Of a DNA stretch of 64,000 bases, positions 1 through 11,166 are shown piece after piece. The stretch is from Loripinus fragilis (Eukaryota > Mollusca > Bivalvia > Lucinida > Lucinidae), in contig OZ026514.1 in NCBI GenBank assembly GCA_964019695.1, positions 98,222,345-98,286,344 on the forward strand. Reading direction: 5' to 3'. The number at the start of each line of letters is the position of its first letter. The stretch's first letter is position 1. A program made the position numbers and the translations under genes. The notes under the pieces are model-generated. The model saw only the letters and a list, made by a program, of their open reading frames with translations. It searched no databases and had not been told where the DNA came from.

Positions 1-37
1 GGCGAGCTCGATGGGTTGCGGGCTCGGGCCTCAGCAA

Positions 38-100
38 AGGCACTGCGTTGTTGCTTCAACAAATACTTGATTAATTGCTTGGTACTGGTTCAATCCGATT
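38..100 (+). repeat. SINE body fragment
   Basis: The stretch with CACTGCGTTGTTG and TTGGTACTGGTTCAA matches the body of the tRNA-headed SINE at 1190-1385. The head lies outside the window or is lost. Assignment is by similarity to the other copy only. Confidence 0.35.
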
Positions 101-926
101 GAAATCAACAAAGTTTTTAATAGTATTATAACTGTGCGTGTCAGGTGTGGGGGTGGGGGGAGGGGTTTGCCATTGAATGGGGATGTTTGGTCATTTTAGG
201 CTCTCATTAAGATAGGAATACTTTGGGGAAGGGTGTAATCTATATTTCGTACGTGTGTGTGCGGTGGGGTGCGTGCTAGAAATGTATAGTTGAGGGGTAA
301 CTTATACTGTAGACAGAAACTTTTGGATATAGCCCCCCCCCCCCCTCCACCACCCCAACCAACGTGCATGTTTTCCCTTGGCGATTTTCTTTATTTATTC
401 TTTTTTTTTGCTGGGGGGGGGAGGGGTGTGTGGGTTGCTACTAAATGGAATTTTTTTTTTTTTTTGGGGGGGGGGTCATGTTTGGTCCACTCTTAGGCTA
501 AGGCTAAGACTGGGAATAGTTTCTGGGGTGGGTATACTCAAATTTAAATGTTTTGGGGCATGTTTGATACATATATCTTGAGGAAGGGGTGTGGAGCAAA
601 GTAGTCAGTGGATTGTAAGCCGACCGCATAATTTAGCCAGAAAACAATGAACATAGACGCCACCCCCCCCCCCCCCTCACACACCTTCCACTGGCAGTGT
701 GGGTCATTATCGGGTAAAGGTGTATCCCAAGCGATTTCGCTACATAACCGGGTATTTTAGCATGCAAGGAATAGATCAGAGCTAAAAATGCAATTGCAGC
801 GAATCTGAGTGCACCACCATTACCAAACTCTTTCCTATACCCCAACTCCTCTGCTTGCACCTGCCTAGGGCTACAGTTCCGTTTATATTTTCCCAGGGTC
901 TGCTTAAACATCACCTCATGCATCTA
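101..926. other. Low-complexity stretch with G, C and T homopolymers
   Basis: No credible gene is visible. The stretch holds mixed homopolymers: C-runs near 333 and 662, a G-run near 412, and a T-run followed by a G-run at 451-476. Short reading frames here are homopolymer translations. Read-length errors in the tracts are likely. Confidence 0.6.
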
Positions 927-1020
927 GGAGCTGCCGTAGTGTAGCGGATGAACCAGGGGGTCGCAGGTTAGATCCCAGGCTTCACCAGTCTGTCGGATGA
1001 GAATTTAAGCCTGGGTATAG
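927..1020 (+). repeat. Diverged tRNA-derived SINE head
   Basis: An A-box-like segment (GTAGTGTAGCGGATGA) is followed about 30 bp later by a B-box-like segment (GGTTAGATCCC). This is the spacing of a tRNA-type RNA polymerase III promoter. No full cloverleaf or CCA-ready acceptor stem is visible, so this is a SINE or tRNA relic rather than a functional tRNA gene. Confidence 0.5.
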
Positions 1021-1189
1021 TCTCCATATGACCGTAGTTGTTGGTGGGACGTTTAAAACATTGAGCATACATCTATCAAAGGGACGTTTGTTGTTGTTTT
1101 GTTATAAGAAGGACATCATGCTGTCCCTTTCTGACAAGATCAGGCAAATGTTGTTGAAACGTTCAATTCTACTTCAATCTTGATTCTGG

Positions 1190-1385
1190 AGAGCAGTGGT
1201 TCAGTGGTAGAGTGCTTGACTCAAGACAGAGGGGCCGTAGGTTCGAGCCTCACCGGCGTCACTGCGTTGTGTTCTTTGAGTAAGACACATTTATCCTAGA
1301 TTAGTACTGGTTCAACCCAGGAAGACCCATCCCTGTTTAACTGAAAGATTGTTGATGGGACGTAAAGAATCAAATCAAACAAAAA
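1190..1385 (+). mobile_element. tRNA-derived SINE, near full length
   Basis: The head has an A box (TGGTTCAGTGGTAGAGTGC) and a B box (GGTTCGAGCC). The body contains CACTGCGTTGTG and ACTGGTTCAACCCAGG. The 3' end reads GACGTAAAGAATCAAATC followed by an A-rich stretch. The same body and tail occur inverted at 8915-9136, and the tail alone at 11505-11612, which establishes a dispersed family. SINEs are transcribed by Pol III and mobilised by LINE proteins; the LINE partner is not identifiable here. Confidence 0.85.
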
Positions 1386-2560
1386 TCAATCTTGATTCCT
1401 ATATTGATAATCCTTATTTCAAACAAATTGCGCTTTTGGTATGCGCGAGGTCTTCGTCCCCGCTGAGTCGACCATCAAAATATGTTTCAAAGCAACTCGC
1501 CGTTTACAAAGTTGTGAAAAGTTGCATTTTCTACCCCCGCACCTACTGTGTCATCCTTAAGCCTGGTGCCGTTTCGACCATGAATGCAGTACTATTTTTC
1601 AAAGTGTTAACATGCTGAATTATTAAGGAATGGATAGAAGTGCTCTTTGAATGAAAAAGTGTAATATCTTCTTCCTGCACATGTGTACGAAAAATGCTAA
1701 GATACGTAACGTTTGTCATTGGAAAATTGAAACATGTCTTTCAGTTCAGCTTTAGATGCTTCTCTCCCCCACCTCTCCATTGATCCAAGATAGCATTGGG
1801 ACAATGAAATGTCGCTACATACATACACAACATATGTAAAACACATCTTAGGTCACACGTCGTATATCTTAGCATTGTTCGTACGCATGCGCAGAAAGAA
1901 GACGTTTAACGTTTGGATTTAACGGGCACACCTATCCTTAGAATTTTAGTGCATCTTACTCTTCGAAAAAAGTCAATGCATTCACTCAGTTTGGTCGAAA
2001 ATGGGTACCCAGTTTGAAGATGGAACCCAGACTGAATAAAGGGGAGGTGGTTATAAAATCCAAGTTATCATGACTTTTGTAAATGTGAGATGCTTTAAGG
2101 GCAGATTTTGAATTTTTCCTTTCTTCAATAAATCACGCCTCTTGATGGCCATGTTTTTGACAGGTCATATTCGTGTATAGCGTTTTCGCTATTTTGTAGA
2201 GGTTGAATTAGTGTTATTTCTTCAAATTCTGATCATTATTTCAAAGAAGATGTTTTAAGATTCTTATATAGGTAAAGAAGCACCCTGGTTGCCATGTCTT
2301 TGATGTGTAATGTTTTCGCTAGTTTGGAACCAGATCATTCAGTAATCAATTCTTCTAAATTATTTTGAATTCTGGTCATATGGTTGCTCTCGTAATGGTT
2401 TCAAACAATGCGGTATTACTGTCCTAATTTACTCTTCTTTAAACAAAGAACAACAGAAAACAGTCTCAAAAGCATTTTATTTTTTGCAGAAGGCTTTAAA
2501 GATGAGGTGATTAATTTCAAGTGCATATCATGAGGGTATCAATGGGGTTTACTTATTAAC
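1386..2560. other. No recognisable gene
   Basis: This is AT-rich unique-looking sequence with only short ORFs. I see no conserved domain, exon with convincing splice sites, or clear repeat structure. Confidence 0.4.
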
Positions 2561-2564
2561 GAAG

Positions 2565-2950
2565 TATGGCCCTAAAATTTGATGATTAGCGAATTTTTAG
2601 GGTAAATTTAACCAATAGCGGAATGAGAGCTTCTAGTGGTTAGCGAATTAAGGCATAAAATATAATGATAAGTGATTGGGGGGCAAAGAAATACCGAATA
2701 GCACAGTGGCGCGTTTAAACTGTTAACGAACTTGATAGAAAAACGCTATTCTGCTATTCCACCTTGTAAATGCCTCCAGACAGGCTACTGATTTTTTGGG
2801 CCTAATTTTTACTGATTTCTGGGGCCAAAATTTAACTGATATTAGCGATCTGGGGGCCTCAATTTTACTAGTTGCAATTTGTGGGCATAACTTTACAAAT
2901 TAGCGATCTATAGGGGCAAATTTTACTAATTAGCGATTTCAAAGGTACCC
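2565..2950. repeat. Degenerate minisatellite built on ATTAGCGAT
   Basis: A motif close to GGGGCAAATTTTACTAATT plus AGCGAT recurs with drift. It is clearest at 2806-2945, with units of roughly 35-40 bp, and weaker from 2571 to 2660. The units are too diverged for a strict period. No coding capacity. Confidence 0.5.
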
Positions 2951-4028
2951 CTTTGAGATCCTCTATGTTTGGGTAATGTGCAAGCGCTAGACCAAGAATT
3001 TTCTAGCAGACACTTAAGAGTAACCCGTTGTCTATCAGATAAAGGGCGTTTACCATACTGGCTCGTAAGGGTTAACTGACTCGTAAGGGGGAGTCAATGT
3101 CGTAAGTGTTGATTTTTAATCTATTTAGTCTATGTCAACATTTTAAACTCGGTTTTGACTAAACACTATGAAGGCATAAAAGAAAATGTATGTAAAAGTA
3201 TATTTGTGTCACTTAACCTGCCAGTAAACATGTCAAAAAGCCCCTAAACCATGTTTATTTAAGATCAAAACCAAAAAATCAACACACCCTCGTCCAGGAG
3301 AAATTGATTTTTAGACTAACTACTGGGTTTTCCACTTCCGCTATTGCTTCCCATTACACAAAAATGATAACTATTGGGAATAGCATTGCCTGATTTCTGA
3401 ATATTAATCTGCAAACATTGAAATAAATGTAGTAGTCGCTAACTTACATGTTTTGCTCGTTTTATTTTCATCCCGTCACTCATATCTGGGCGCTCTCGTA
3501 AGGCGACCGTTTGCATAACTTTTGATCGCCCCTTACGACATTACCACCCGTGCTATTGCACTTCCTATAGTACTTCTTACTAAATTGAGAACAAAAACTC
3601 ATTGAGTAACCACAAAACTTCAATAGTTTATTAACACATATAAGCCTAGCGTCCTTTTTGTGGGATATAGGCAAACAGTGCAGACCCAGATCAGAGGTCT
3701 GACCAGGGTCTCCACTGTTTGCTTACAGAATGTTCCATTGAAATTTGAATAAAAAAGTAAAATACAACCCAATAACCCTTAAAATGAAAATGGAATGGTC
3801 TAATTGATATCAGTGGAAAATAAATGGGTTAATACATGTTTGCTCTAAAGTACTATAAGATTTGATTTGTGACACCAGCCACTGGGGAAACCAAATATGC
3901 CTATCTTTAGTTCTGACGACCATTTTGTTCATGCTCAGGTGTACAGTAAGCTATATTTGAATGCAAAACAAAGCAAAAATTTACTTTGCAGCCTTTTATG
4001 GGTTTTTGGTTATACAACTGTCTTATCT
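2951..4028. other. No recognisable gene; hairpin repeat relic near 3690
   Basis: No gene is seen. Segments with CGTAAGG at 3060-3110 and 3490-3545 are loosely inverted relative to each other and may be decayed ends of one element. The segment 3685-3720 (CCCAGATCAGA... then ...CCACTGTTTGC) resembles the core of the dispersed hairpin family described at 11167-11372. Confidence 0.35.
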
Positions 4029-4029
4029 G

Positions 4030-4290
4030 AGTAAAGAGACTACTGTCCTGCCAGCCAAGAGTGACAGTGACGTCATCTTTTGTTTGCAACGTATTAGGGA
4101 CTTGGAATCAATAGATCACTTGTGTATTAATCCTATCCACAGGATAGGATTAATACACAAGTGATCTAGCGATTTGCGTTTAGCTCAAGTGAAGTGTACA
4201 CGTTAGTGTTTTACTTAGCAATTGTAAACAAAGTATTACATCACTGTCACTCTTGGTTGGCACAACAGTAGTAAGGAGAACTTACTTGAG
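4030..4290. mobile_element. Foldback MITE with perfect central palindrome
   Basis: Arms 4113-4138 and 4142-4167 are 26-bp exact reverse complements around a 3-bp loop. Outside them, a second inverted block matches with substitutions. The left block, around 4048-4090, contains CAAGAGTGACAGTGA; the right block, around 4222-4274, contains its complement TCACTGTCACTCTTG. The whole 260 bp therefore folds on itself. No ORF of note, so it would depend on a transposase in trans. Confidence 0.8.
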
Positions 4291-4640
4291 TGTCTGTATT
4301 TTTCCATAATCACATGGACCTTTAGTGTGCTGATGATTAGTCTCATAACTGAGGCCTTATCTAACTGGGCAATGGTGCTGGGAGTCAGTGGAAGCTGATT
4401 GGACAGATCCGAAAAGATCTCGCTCTCTTTTCCACGTCGACATCTCGCTGCGTCTCTGGACTTCTCCTTCCGCTTTTCGCTGTTCCTGAAAAGAGGAGAT
4501 ATTCGGTATGACAGTAGAATTTAATTCATATCATAGTCCATCTATGCAAAATTTTTGAGCACAAAATTATGATTATTTTCATATCCATCAGTTTAACATA
4601 TAGTTTGATCTTCGGTCTTTTTCTCAAGAATGGTCTTGCT

Positions 4641-4765
4641 ACTGGTAACCTAGACTGGCTCCTGTCCTTAAAACAATTTTTCATCAATGTGTCATATCAT
4701 ATACTTGTAGCCAGTCTTACTCTGATGGCTCTGTTTTAAGGACTGGAGCCAGTCTACTGGTAACC
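4641..4765. mobile_element. Foldback MITE
   Basis: Left arm 4641-4675 (begins ACTGGTAACC) and right arm 4732-4765 (ends TCTACTGGTAACC) are near-perfect reverse complements flanking a loop of about 57 bp. No coding capacity. Confidence 0.7.
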
Positions 4766-5157
4766 ATGTAAGCCAGTACCACCTGTAACATGTGGGTAGA
4801 TGGGGCTCATTAACCCATGGGGGTCACCCAAAACTAGAAAGCCACAGATATGCCAGAAATTAGCATGTCATAACCTGGACAGCAAGTCAACAGATCAACT
4901 TCCCAGTGCTGTAGCAGTGGTCAAGTGGAAAAAACTTCTAATTCATGGATTAGCACACAGCCCAGTTGAGTAGGGTACAGGCAGAGCTCTTGGACTGCCA
5001 AAAGTGCCTTGAGTTGGTGAAAGTAAGGGTATCTTGCCATAAAACTTTGCTACAAGTCTTACCCTAAGTAAATTCAGCTCTGTGTGCAGCTAGCCAGTTA
5101 CCTGGAGAGGGGCCCACTGATGTGGAAGATGCTCCTGCACCTGCATGTTAATCAAAA
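4766..5157. other. No recognisable gene
   Basis: Ordinary mixed-composition DNA with no domain or repeat that I can identify. Confidence 0.35.
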
Positions 5158-5158
5158 C

Positions 5159-5285
<127 letters not shown>

Positions 5286-5514
5286 CACCCCTGAAAACTT
5301 CCTCTATGAAAAAGCTCCGACTGGATTTCTGTGGAAAATCCATTAAATCAGTAGTTATTGACATTTGTTTAGATAAAGCTGCAGTGGTTTTAAGAAATAT
5401 CTCTACTAGCAGATGTTTAGGTTAAACTTACTTGGAAGACATACTCTGAGAGAAATCAGGAGTTTACCTTGTTCTCACTTGATATTAGTTATAGAAACCA
5501 AGTTTGCAGTCACT

Positions 5515-5740
5515 TAACTTTTTGCATGCTGGGTAATTTTGCATGCATTTTTGTTTTATGTAACTGTAGCTTTTCAAAATTAACCTTTTTCATATAATTA
5601 TTTCAAGAACAAAATGAGAGAGTCAAACAACTTGGAATCGGATCAGGCCCAACATTTTGTCGGGCTTGATCTGGGTTCTAATTGTTTACTGTAGTCACCT
5701 GCAAGTCGCCGCGCGCACGCAAAGAGTTACTAGACACTTT
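5515..5740. mobile_element. TTAA-flanked hairpin repeat, copy
   Basis: It starts near CTTAACTTTTTGCATGCTGG and ends near GCAAAGAGTTAC. The centre has the stem GATCAGGCCCAAC pairing with the downstream CGGGCTTGATC across a short loop. The same edge sequences frame other copies, for example 11167-11372. Confidence 0.65.
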
Positions 5741-6094
5741 GCTAGAAATCCGTCTCTGTCGTGTACAGATACACTCACTAGCAACAGCGATAAACAAAGG
5801 CGCTGATCAGTCTGTGCAGTAGCGATTATGAGTTATTTTTCCTTTTGACTTCGCTCATTGATGATTTGGGGATTATTTCAATGTTTCTCTATTAAGCCGT
5901 CTGTTGCAGGTATCTATAAGAATAACGTCACCGAGGTAAATGATTTTATGCAACTCTGACGGTTAATAAATCCATAAATCTGTATTTCTCAATAGAAGGC
6001 TTCAGAGCACAGAGATGTTTATGTTCTATCCTGTATCCACAATCTATGATTAAAAAGAACACGTAAGACCAAATAAAAAAATTACCTATGTTTA

Positions 6095-6300
6095 GGGTTA
6101 ACCCGACCCTACCTATTTTTTTTCAGGTTTTCAAAAAAAGATATAATAAAATATAATTTTATGCATTTTGAAAGGCAACGCCAATTATAATATTTTCTGA
6201 CTCAAAATGCATAAAATTATATATTCAAAATGCATAAAATTATACATTTTTTCCAGAAAAAACAATTATTAAAAAAAATGTGTGTGCCTACCCTACCTAA
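6095..6300. repeat. AT-rich foldback repeat
   Basis: TAATTTTATGCATTTTGA near 6155-6172 is answered by TCAAAATGCATAAAATTA near 6202-6219, forming an AT-rich hairpin. The outer parts carry CCTACC motifs in direct orientation. Probably a decayed MITE. Confidence 0.5.
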
Positions 6301-6590
6301 AATCTAGGATCATCATTTAAACAAACTTGGTCGGCCCACATCCCCAATGCTACATACCAAGTCCTTCTGGAGAAAAAGTTTTTTACCATGTATGGGCGTG
6401 GTGGCCATCTTGACCCTCTGACCTATTCCATTTGAATGAATTTTTGTTCCTGCATCCTAAGGAGTCTCGATATGAAATTTGAGTTTAATTGGCCCAGTAT
6501 GTTGACAGACGAACAGACACCGGGGTCACTGGTAAAATATTAGCTCACCCATGAGTCTTTGGCTCAGGTGAGCTTAAAAGGATAAATCCG
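6300..6590. repeat. Dispersed repeat ending in an AGCTCACC/GGTGAGCT hairpin
   Basis: It contains GCTACATACCAAGTCC and GGGCGTGGTGGCCATCTT, also present in the 18.2-19.6 kb array and at 21109-21300. It ends in an inverted pair (TAGCTCACCC ... GGTGAGCTTA). I associate this repeat type with bivalves from memory. No ORF. Confidence 0.7.
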
Positions 6591-6613
6591 GGCTCACAGG
6601 ACGAGTGCTAATA

Positions 6614-6743
6614 CTCAAGATTTTTTCGCCTATGTTGGTCTCGTTAAAATATGTTGAATTTTGTATGAACAACAATGTCGTATGTTGTTCATACAAAATT
6701 CAACATATTTTAACGAGATCCAACAAAGGCGAAAAACTCTTGA
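6614..6743. mobile_element. Near-perfect 130-bp palindrome
   Basis: Arms of about 60 bp (6614-6674 and 6682-6743) are reverse complements with few mismatches around a loop of about 7 bp. They read into TCAAGA on the left and TCTTGA on the right. It is long enough to extrude as a cruciform. Likely a very young or actively homogenised foldback MITE. Confidence 0.8.
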
Positions 6744-7320
6744 AATGTTCAAGAACAAGTTTGAAAACAGATCAAGAACTCAAGGGGCACTTTGTTCAAT
6801 AAAATTTCTTTAAAACAAACTTGGGAACAGGTAAAGACATATGGTATAACATAATATTAAAAAAAGTTTTTAAAATGTTCCCATGTTCAAGAGTATAAGA
6901 CCATTTTAAAAAGTTTGTGAAGCATTTTCTTGAACAGTTCAAGTACAATTCTTAAAATTGTCCAGGAACTTCTTTAACTGCTCTGTGCTCCGTTTCGGAA
7001 GAGCAATAACCTTACTTGAACAATATTAAACTATCAAGAGAATTAACACGTTGCAGATCAGACAGTGCATGTGTACACATACACTGGCTTATATAAAATC
7101 TGGGTATTACATATGCTAGAGTTATTTGGCCCAGTTTCGAATCTTCCCCAGTTCCGAATCACATCATAGTTTCGTTGCAAACTACACATCAGCGGTAAAA
7201 TTTAAAATACATATTTTGGTTTTGTTTTGTTGTATAATCATCCCAAAGCAAATATCTATAAGTTATCTGATTGGTGAAAATAATTACAATTTTCCCCCAT
7301 GACCCATTTTATGAAGGAAT

Positions 7321-7446
7321 ATTTTCACACATGTCAGTATCTGTTCATTGCATATTTCCGAAAAATGCTTTTGTTTGAAATGCATTTTCACACATGTCAG
7401 TATCTGTTCATTGCATATTTCCGAAAAATGCTTTTGTTTGAAATGC
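7321..7446. repeat. Exact 63-bp tandem duplication
   Basis: Two consecutive units beginning ATTTTCACACATGTCAG at 7321 and 7384 are identical by eye. The 63-bp length is 21 codons, so reading frames pass through, but nothing suggests that it is coding. Confidence 0.85.
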
Positions 7447-7696
7447 ATTTTTATCAAACCTTTGGTTTCAGCATATTTTCCAACAATTATTAAATCACAT
7501 CCAAGAAAAAACGGAGCTTTTATCCTGTTTTTGGTTCCATGATAGCCATCTAATCATTGTCACTTTTTTTGCCTGGTTTAGAATCTTGTACAAACACAAG
7601 TTTATTTCACGTCACATAACAATAACGTTCACGCGCTCAGCTGTTTGTACAACATAGAAGTCAAAATGATGTGAAAAAGCGTCACAGGCACCATAT

Positions 7697-7697
<1 letters not shown>

Positions 7698-7738
<41 letters not shown>
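7698..7738. repeat. (CT)n microsatellite
   Basis: About 40 bp of CT dinucleotides. A looser pyrimidine-rich tract (CTGT and CTCT units) follows at 8038-8140. Confidence 0.95.
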
Positions 7739-7740
<2 letters not shown>

Positions 7741-7742
<2 letters not shown>

Positions 7743-7995
7743 GACGTGGATCCAGTAGTTTTGACTCTGACAACGTTTTTTTATATTTTATGCCGTTTTA
7801 GTTGATGAGGTTAGAGAGGATCCAAATCCCACAAAAGCGGGCCGTAATCGGCCCGCAAGCCAAACTCCAGTTGATGGCCTTGGTAGCTCTAGAGAGCATT
7901 AGTGTGAGAAAAGCCTGCATTTTAGGGGTACAGCTATGGGACTTTACAGGGGTTTGCGGGAGGGGGGCTCTGTGCCCCCAGTCTTCCCTGGATCC
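7741..7995. mobile_element. Hairpin MITE family H2, copy 1 (partial)
   Basis: It shares with 8330-8600 the order: GACAACGTT, TTTTATGCC/TTTTAGC, GAGAGGATCCAAATCC, GGGCC...GGCCC inverted motifs, TTGGTAGCT, and a terminal GGATCCGC. A C/G-rich run is expected near the end of the family. No transposase ORF. Confidence 0.6.
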
Positions 7996-8329
7996 GCGTA
8001 TGCGTGAGGATTATGCCTTTGTGTGTGTATATTTAATTTCTCTGTCTGTCTGTCTGCCTATCTCAGTCTCTCTATATGTATATGCCTGTCTGTCTGCATG
8101 TCTCTCTTTTCCCCCTCTCCCCCCCTCTCTCTCTCTCTCTCACAGCATATGTGGTGTAGACCTAGCAGACCAGGGATCCCGAGCTCGATACTGGGCAATT
8201 CAAGTCTTTATTTGGGACTCTAAATCAGGCCCGTTCCGATTAACCTCAGCAGCTGGTAGAAGCCCATTGTCCTAATTATGCATAATTTATCCAGAAAGTT
8301 TTGCCAGAAGGGGTCCAACCTTGACAACG

Positions 8330-8600
8330 TTCTTTTTTTAGCTTGATGGGGGAGGAATTATCCAAATACCACTATTAGGGGGCCATTTTCGGCCCGCCAA
8401 CGAAACGCCATTTAAATGGTGTTTTGCTGGCGAGCCGATTATGGCCAAAAATTGATAGCTGGCTTGGTAGCTTTACAATTTTAAGGGGATCGGGACCAGT
8501 GTTGCTAAAAGACCTATATTTTTGTGATTTTCGAGGATGGTCCAGACCCCCTGCCCCCCCCCCCCCCCCCCCTCTGGATCCGCAAATGCACTTCATCCTC
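8330..8600 (+). mobile_element. Hairpin MITE family H2, copy 2
   Basis: An internal palindrome spans about 8388-8440: GGCCCGCCAACGAAACGCC is followed by the approximate complement GGTGTTTTGCTGGCGAGCC. It is followed by TTGGTAGCTTTACAA, TTTGTGATTTTCGAGG, a C20 tract at about 8553-8572 and TCTGGATCCGC. The same order appears inverted at 61550-61860, which defines a family with a C-tract near one end. Confidence 0.7.
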
Positions 8601-8914
8601 CTATGAGTTAGTAGGGCTAACGTCTTGTTGATTTTCCAGTGCCCTTGTATTTGCCTCACTCCATCACAAGTGGACATATAATAGTCTTGTGCCAAATGAT
8701 TCCCTTGCTTTTTGCCCAACTATGTATAGCAGTTTTTACTTGGGTAGAGACCAGAGCCAAATCTGAATTAAGAGTGATGAGGTTGGTACCGTTCAACATG
8801 TTGAAGCTCTCCAGTTTTTCTTTATACTGGCGCAGATTTCGTCGATCGTCGTTTTAAATGTTAAAAACCTGGCCTTTAGCCCGTACTCTGTGTGTGTGTG
8901 TGTTTGTTTTTTGT

Positions 8915-9136
8915 TTGATTTGATTCTTTACGTCTCACCAACAATCTTTCAGTTATAAAGGGACGGGTCTTCCTAGGTTGAACCAGTTCTAAGCTAGGAT
9001 TAATGTTATTGCTCAAGGACACAACACAGTGACGCCAGTGAGGCTCGAACCCGCAGCCCCTCGGTCTCAAGTCAAGTACTCTAGCACTGAGCCACTGTCG
9101 AGTCAAGCACTCTACCACTGAGCCACTGCGCTCCCA
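8915..9136 (-). mobile_element. tRNA-derived SINE with duplicated A box
   Basis: Inverted relative of 1190-1385. On the minus strand the head reads A box, a short spacer, then a second A box (CAGTGGCTCAGTG appears twice, about 34 bp apart), then the B box GGGTTCGAGCC. The body and the AAAGAATCAAATCAAAC tail follow. The head duplication is specific to this copy. Confidence 0.85.

Positions 9137-9137
<1 letters not shown>

Positions 9138-9171
<34 letters not shown>
9138..9171. repeat. (TG)n microsatellite
   Basis: About 17 uninterrupted TG units directly abutting the SINE head on the other strand. Confidence 0.95.
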
Positions 9172-9611
9172 GGTGGTGGGGGGTCAAGACGTTATAACCA
9201 TTCGGACATCTATCATGACCCCTCTATTTGCTACAGTATCACGTGTGTCGAGCGCCCATGGTGTTGGCCAGGGTGGGGGGGGGGCAGTGGTTACAGATGC
9301 GTTTTATTTACTCTCACAATGGGTGTTGGTATGTATATGCGTGCGCTATATAACAATGGAAATGAGGACAGACGTTTAATAAAAATGTCACATTAATAGA
9401 AAAAAATACTCTGAAAAAGTGAATGTTAGTGTCTGTATGTCAAATGACAGACAGTGCAGATCCTGCTTAGAACGCGCCTCTAGCAGCTATCTGATCTGAT
9501 CTAGTTCAACTCTTCACTGTCTCATAGACCAAGTTTACCTGTAAACATTTCGATCATTAGCCAGGGTGTATAATCGGGAGTATTACTTGCATGTGGTAAA
9601 ATTGTTCATAG

Positions 9612-9810
9612 TCCATGTGCGGATCCACAGGAGTGAATACTGAGGGTCCAGACCACCCCCTCCCGCATGGAAAAGCACAAAGCTGTAGATTATCTTAGGA
9701 TTACTGACTGGAAAAGTACAAAGCTACCAATGTCGGGTCATCATCGGATCGCTAGCGAGGAGCCATTTATATGGCGTTTCACTGGCGGGCCGATGGTTGC
9801 CCGTTTTGGT
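9612..9810. mobile_element. Hairpin MITE family H2, copy 3 (diverged)
   Basis: It begins near GTGCGGATCCAC and GGTCCAGACCACCCCC (compare GGATGGTCCAGACCCCC in copy 2). It contains a GGATCGCTAGCGAGG segment and a TGGCGTTTCACTGGCGGGCC stem half similar to 8388-8440. Assignment is by motif order. Confidence 0.5.
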
Positions 9811-10229
9811 TACTTTCTGTGTCCGTGCAAGTTTAGTGCAATGAATACAGTAAAATAATGTGTCAAACTCGTCATTGGAAGTAGTGATTAAGCCAACAAT
9901 GTCAAATCCTTAATGCAACTGTACTACTGAAGATAATTTCTGAGAACTTCTAAAGTGATTCCAAACTGGGCAAATGACCCGCAACTAGGCAAATTGGCGA
10001 CCTACTTCAAAGCCGTGGTATGACACATAGCAGAGTCTGAATGCTACAAATTGAGGTTCATTATTTAGGGGAATGATAGTGCTTTGTAATAGAAAAACCG
10101 AAATCTTACACTCAGAGCAACTATTTGGAATATGCCTTGAAGTAAAAGTGATTCGGAATTGGGCCATTAACTATAAACGAAACCTTTTTTTTAAAAAAAA
10201 TCTTTCAGGAACACTCATCATAGAATCAA
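9811..10229. other. No recognisable gene
   Basis: AT-rich sequence with short ORFs only. No repeat structure that I can name. Confidence 0.35.
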
Positions 10230-10310
10230 ACCATTTGGCTCCAGATCAGGACCGACACTTTGTTGGTCCTGATCTGGGTCCAGCCTGTTTGCAATGATTA
10301 TCAGCAGATG
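10230..10310. repeat. Hairpin repeat core with variant stem
   Basis: The stem CCAGATCAGGACC and the downstream GGTCCTGATCTGG pair around CGACACTTTGTT. The 3' flank CAGCCTGTTTGCAA is the conserved edge of the dispersed TTAA hairpin family. A weaker core follows at 10450-10490. Confidence 0.7.
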
Positions 10311-10889
10311 ACAAAAGTCACCACTAGCTAGGAAAGTGTAAAGCATTATAAAAAACATACATCAAAAATATCATCTGCTTAAGTCGTCTGCTGCACATAT
10401 TTGCTAACATTATTCAAATCATATTGGTATAGAGGCAATCATTGTGGACCACGATCAGACCGCTGCTAAAGTCTGATCTTGGACTACACTATCAAAACCA
10501 GACAAATTTGGTTGTGAAAGGGTAAAAATGAAATTTGAATTTACTTCAAGAATACACAGCGGCACAACACACTGACTAGTCACATTCTGTCATTGTCATA
10601 TATATCAATATTTCACAAAAAAAGGCAAATTTATATTGATAACTCTGAATATATTTCTGAAACAAACTTGCAGACTCACAGTTCTGTAAATACTTATAAC
10701 AGCATCTTCTCTGAAAATTGAAACCTGTATAAACATTTCACTGCTAAGACTGTCAGAATTAGGAGATTATTATTTGATAAATGGACACCATTAGCAGAAG
10801 GGTTCTGAAGATTTTAGAGGGGATAGATGGGAGGGTGATGAAGATGCATTGGCAGGTTCAGGATTAATGTGTCCATACAAAATATGGAC

Positions 10890-11015
10890 ACAACTTAATA
10901 CGAGCCGTGACATGTGATTTCCAACAATGTGGCATTTTGACAAGTCAAGTGTAGTCTCAGACGAGCCTGTGCAGCCTCCTTTTAAGCTTAGAAACTCCAA
11001 ATGATGTTCATTCAG
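10890..11015. repeat. Dispersed repeat (GACGAGCCTGTGCAGCC family), copy 1
   Basis: It contains CATGTGATTTCC, AATGTGGCATTTTGACAAG, AGACGAGCCTGTGCAGCC and TTAAGCTTAGAAACTC. The same string of motifs occurs inverted at 60945-61060. Both copies have a GAGCCG(Y)GRCATG edge. Confidence 0.7.
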
Positions 11016-11166
11016 TAATTACACTCATATAATACTAAAACAAATAGCAAAGACTCTGATCAGGCTGATCTGAGCGTTTGCTGGTCAAACATACCACATT
11101 GTTGTAAATTTCATGTCGCGGCTCATTATTATGTATCTTTGTCTTCTTGAACTTCATCTTGATCTC

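Noticed and set aside
1190..1265. A tRNA gene
   Set aside because: The head is tRNA-like, but it continues into a repeat body and tail shared with other loci, so it is a SINE.
7802..8275. 157-codon plus frame
   Set aside because: It spans a MITE and a CT-rich tract. Leu/Ser/Cys runs are compositional and no domain is visible.
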